Of a stretch of DNA of 64,000 nucleotides, positions 63,961-64,000 are shown in pieces. This DNA comes from Nannocystis punicea (GTDB lineage: Bacteria; Myxococcota_A; Polyangia; Nannocystales; Nannocystaceae), in assembly GCF_026965555.1 (NCBI RefSeq), contig NZ_CP114040.1, positions 6,696,001 to 6,760,000 of the forward strand, read 5' to 3'. The position numbers were made by a program, and so were the translations under genes. The first letter of the stretch is position 1. Each line of letters opens with the position of its first letter. The notes below the pieces were generated by a model, which saw only the letters and a list, made by a program, of their open reading frames with translations, had not been told where the DNA came from and did no database searches.

Positions 63961-64000
63961 GAGGTTCTGAGAGGTCGCAGGGGCAAGACATATGCCAACC

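Overview
The window is a 64 kb stretch of very GC-rich chromosome with strong G/C third-position bias and dense genes. About 53 protein genes, two tRNAs and many short repeats can be supported. The organism is most likely a myxobacterium. Many secreted lipoproteins carry a Cys lipobox followed by a low-complexity Thr/Glu/Asp/Ser linker. There are also MopE-type metal-binding repeats and Cys-rich secreted proteins, and glycogen-metabolism genes next to a lipoprotein-rich accessory genome. These linkers suggest the Nannocystis/Plesiocystis side of the group; that placement is an inference from style, not from a marker gene.

Layout. 1-3.7 kb: a minus-strand operon lapA-like, lapB, AI-2E permease, protein kinase (cut by the window edge), with every junction a 4-bp start/stop overlap. 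3.7-11 kb: a MopE-like lipoprotein, redoxin lipoprotein, prolyl-4-hydroxylase-like oxygenase, a small orphan, alkA, folC-accD and purM. 11-17.5 kb: bolA-like plus a membrane Fe-S oxidoreductase, a metallophosphoesterase and ggt. 17.7 kb: tRNA-Gln(CUG) and tRNA-Glu(CUC) with a terminator. 18-28 kb: M61 peptidase and N-formylglutamate amidohydrolase, two envelope proteins, a B12/radical SAM protein, an L,D-transpeptidase, a lipoprotein and alr. 28-32 kb: Crp-type regulator, thiS-thiG, thiE-like gene and a signal-peptidase-like protein that lacks its catalytic residues. 32-38 kb: hemC, hemA-hemX, trxA and a lipobox-bearing methyltransferase. 38-45 kb: a swivel-first aconitase-family fusion, a CoA-semialdehyde dehydrogenase, secreted proteins and an esterase. 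45-53 kb: glycogen genes glgB, glgX and malQ. 54-64 kb: a surface/secreted cluster with a 5'-nucleotidase, two lipoproteins with presumed OB-fold repeats, a porin-like barrel and a serpin.

The most striking feature fits no gene category. It is a dispersed family of tiny hairpins, TGYYY-N4-RRRCA (commonest TGTCC-N4-GGACA), chained head to tail at an exact 14-bp pitch through CATG, CAGG or CCTG centres. I find more than 30 loci in 64 kb. They form arrays of two to six units between genes (about 4.5, 11.0, 15.4, 27.0, 32.2, 33.9, 42.4, 45.4, 54.2 and 55.3 kb). They also lie inside coding genes, where they appear either as an in-frame 42-bp (3 x 14) insertion, as in hemC, or as a stretch of otherwise rare synonymous codons that spell the motif, as in folC, hemA, the L,D-transpeptidase and the aldehyde dehydrogenase. 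Paired arms change together (TGTCC/GGACA, TGCCC/GGGCA, TGTCT/AGACA), which points to a selected or propagated hairpin. I propose this as the window's candidate undescribed system; its function is unknown.

All identifications were made by eye from translations and motifs; no database search was run.
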